Below, piece by piece: positions 62,434 through 64,000 of a stretch of 64,000 bases of DNA. The notes below the pieces were generated by a model. That model made no database searches and had not been told where the DNA came from. It saw nothing but the letters and a program-made list of their open reading frames with translations. The stretch comes from Ignavibacteria bacterium (lineage in GTDB: Bacteria; Bacteroidota; Ignavibacteria; Ignavibacteriales; SURF-24): contig JAAXKQ010000004.1 of NCBI GenBank assembly GCA_025612245.1, positions 1 through 64,000 of the forward strand, given 5' to 3'. A program made the translations under genes and the position numbers. Each line of letters begins with the position of its first letter. Position 1 is the stretch's first letter.

Positions 62434-63273
62434 ATGAACCAACTGGAGACATTGTTCGGACAGGCTTACAAATTCTTTGAGCAGAAGGACTTTAACCGTG
62501 CTCTTGAGACACTGGACAGTGCGGAAAACTTACTGGCGCCAGAAGACGTTGAAAACACGGCTAGTCTGCTGAACTTTAAGGGTTTCAACTATCTCGGTAT
62601 GGACTCCCTCGAAAAAGCCCGTGAATGTTTTGAAAAATCTCTGAGCCTTAACCCTGCCTCCTCGCAGGCATGCGCAGGTCTGGGCGAAGTGTTCTTTTTA
62701 TGCGAATACGATTATGAGGCAAAGGCCATGTATGAATGGGCCCTGGACTATAATTATGAGAACATGTTTGCCGCAAAAGGCCTGGCAAAGGTAAACATGA
62801 GCCTCGGTCTGCCGGAAGATCACAACACGCTCAACCTTGAAACACTTGACTCTAAAAAGGAAAATTTCTATCACCTTATCGGTGAAGCCTACAGGCTTTT
62901 TTCCGAGAGAAAATACCAGGACGTGCTCAACAAGCTTACGGAAGCAGAACTGTATTTTAACCGTAAAACTTTTAGCAGGGACTCTTCACAGAAAATATCC
63001 ACGCTTGAAAATTTCAAAGGATTTAATTACCTGGCTCTTCAGCAGCTTGAAAATGCAAAGGCTTCTTTTGAGAACTCGCTTAACCTGAATCCCAATTCCT
63101 CGCAGGCTTGTGCCGGACTTGGGGAGGTATTCTTCCTTCAGGAAATGGAAAAGGAATCCAAGACAATGTTTGAGTGGGCTGTAAAATACAACCCGTCAAA
63201 TGTATTTGCCGTCAAGGGTCTTGCAAAGGTAAATTCGGCCTTGGGATATCCTGAAACACATACAACATTATAA
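62434..63273 (+). CDS. TPR protein made of two tandem copies
   Basis: This 279-residue soluble, all-helical protein consists of two homologous halves (about 1-135 and 145-279). Both share FKGFNYL, NPxSSQACAGLGEVFF, and GLAKVNxxLG. The same GLGEVFF/GLAKxNxxLG pattern occurs in a TPR segment of the giant glycosyltransferase upstream (about 1650-1695). I start at the ATG at 62434, after AAAAGG. TPR proteins hold partners together, so it may scaffold the glycosyltransferases. No signal peptide. Confidence 0.8.
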   Translation: MNQLETLFGQAYKFFEQKDFNRALETLDSAENLLAPEDVENTASLLNFKGFNYLGMDSLEKARECFEKSLSLNPASSQACAGLGEVFFLCEYDYEAKAMYEWALDYNYENMFAAKGLAKVNMSLGLPEDHNTLNLETLDSKKENFYHLIGEAYRLFSERKYQDVLNKLTEAELYFNRKTFSRDSSQKISTLENFKGFNYLALQQLENAKASFENSLNLNPNSSQACAGLGEVFFLQEMEKESKTMFEWAVKYNPSNVFAVKGLAKVNSALGYPETHTTL

Positions 63274-63366
63274 GAATTACGGATGTGGTCTATGCAAAAG
63301 CTGAGGCTGAAGAAAATTGTTTAGGCCACACTTGAGTCTAATATCAAATATTTCCGGATGTAACTG

Positions 63367-64000
63367 ATGAACGACAGGTACCAGCTCGCTGTTTCATTTT
63401 TTAACGAGGGCCGATATGAGAAGGCTCAGTCTATACTGAATGAACTTCTGAAATCCAAAAGGGATAGGCAGTCTGCACTGTTTTTTCTTTCGGTTATTGA
63501 AGCCAGGACCGGAAACTTTCAGGCATCAATTGACCTGCTTAAAGAGCTCTTAAGAGCCGAGCCCCTGCATAAAGAAGCCCTTTATAACCTTGCTTTGAAC
63601 TATCAAAACCTGGAGGACTATGCCTCAGCACTCGACTGTTTCCTGAAGATGGCGGATACTTACCCGGATTTTATGCCGGCGCAGCTGAAGGCGGCACTTT
63701 TACTGCGCCAGCTTGGAAAGGCTGAGGCGGCAAAATCCCACTTCGACACGGTAATAAAAAACGACCCACTCCTGCTCAAGGAATACCTGGAAAAATTCGA
63801 TCAGCACGTTAAAGTTGAAAGCCAGCTTTTGCTCGAAAATGCAGTAAGCTTCTATGAGAATAAGGAATATCAGAAAGCCAAGGGCATTCTTTTGACTATT
63901 CTCGAAGCTGACACGAGCAACCTGCACGCGCTAAGCCTTATGGGAAGCGTCTGCTTCAGGCTGAAGGAATTTAATGAGGCCTTAGATGCCTATAACAGGC
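63367..64000 (+). CDS. TPR protein, cut by the window edge
   Basis: An open frame of 211 codons runs from an ATG at 63367 to the end of the window without a stop. It begins MNDRYQLAVSFFNEGRYEKA. The whole visible part is tandem tetratricopeptide repeats (for example EALYNLALNYQNLEDYASAL, then AVSFYENKEYQKAKGILLTI). It lies 93 bp after the two-copy TPR gene on the same strand and is probably in the same transcript. Longer relatives often carry a C-terminal transferase or methyltransferase, but nothing past the edge can be seen. Confidence 0.8.
   Translation, partial: MNDRYQLAVSFFNEGRYEKAQSILNELLKSKRDRQSALFFLSVIEARTGNFQASIDLLKELLRAEPLHKEALYNLALNYQNLEDYASALDCFLKMADTYPDFMPAQLKAALLLRQLGKAEAAKSHFDTVIKNDPLLLKEYLEKFDQHVKVESQLLLENAVSFYENKEYQKAKGILLTILEADTSNLHALSLMGSVCFRLKEFNEALDAYNR

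Overview
The window looks like a chromosomal contig of an Ignavibacteriota-type bacterium (Bacteroidota/Chlorobi/FCB group). Three secreted proteins end in the Y/F-P-N-P-F-N-type type IX secretion sorting domain common in that lineage. There is also a SusC/SusD pair, a bacterial geranylgeranylglyceryl-phosphate synthase, a DUF2723 membrane protein and a second TonB-dependent receptor-like barrel. This assignment is inferred from gene content, not from a marker-gene search.

Layout. (1) 0.1-12 kb: dispersed palindromic repeats, a susD-susC operon, a large secreted protein, and a chemoreceptor flanked by two paralogous lipoprotein genes that share a perfect 384-bp repeat. (2) About 12.17-21.95 kb: a genomic island in the 3' end of tRNA-Thr(UGU). 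Its far end carries a degenerate tRNA fragment, and paired TGTACAGT motifs lie near both ends. It holds an HNH-type protein, a sorting-domain protein, an RHH-integrase-SF3 helicase operon, a relic of a type I methyltransferase gene (hsdM), a TPR-like gene next to a CoiA-like nuclease gene, and a tRNA-proximal integrase stopped by one in-frame amber codon. Between these are stretches of apparently decayed DNA. (3) 22-43.5 kb: ordinary chromosome with an RNA methyltransferase, AraC/GyrI regulator, hemerythrin, sugar dehydrogenase, pseudouridine synthase, DUF2723 protein, GT9, LOG-like protein, outer-membrane receptor, HU, aconitase, GmhA, GGGP synthase, Tex and a membrane TPR/coiled-coil protein. 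(4) 43.8-64 kb: a glycan and protein-modification locus, all on the plus strand and running off the window. It starts at a sigma-54-type promoter and encodes a heptose kinase/nucleotidyltransferase fusion, a second sugar isomerase, two radical SAM enzymes, several glycosyltransferases, an asparagine synthetase-type amidotransferase, a glycosyltransferase/double-methyltransferase fusion, a giant protein of about 2150 residues with five GT2 modules and one GT4 module, and TPR proteins. A second sigma-54-like site precedes the TPR genes.

How the parts work together. The overlapping genes from 43.8 to 50.9 kb and the large enzymes after them probably build and attach an unusual, heavily decorated glycan to a surface structure. 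Sigma-54 control hints at co-regulation with flagella or another surface appendage, but no such gene lies in the window. The island appears to be a layered integration hot spot in which old restriction-modification DNA has decayed beside a possible newer defence gene pair. Functions in both regions are inferred from domains and neighbours.
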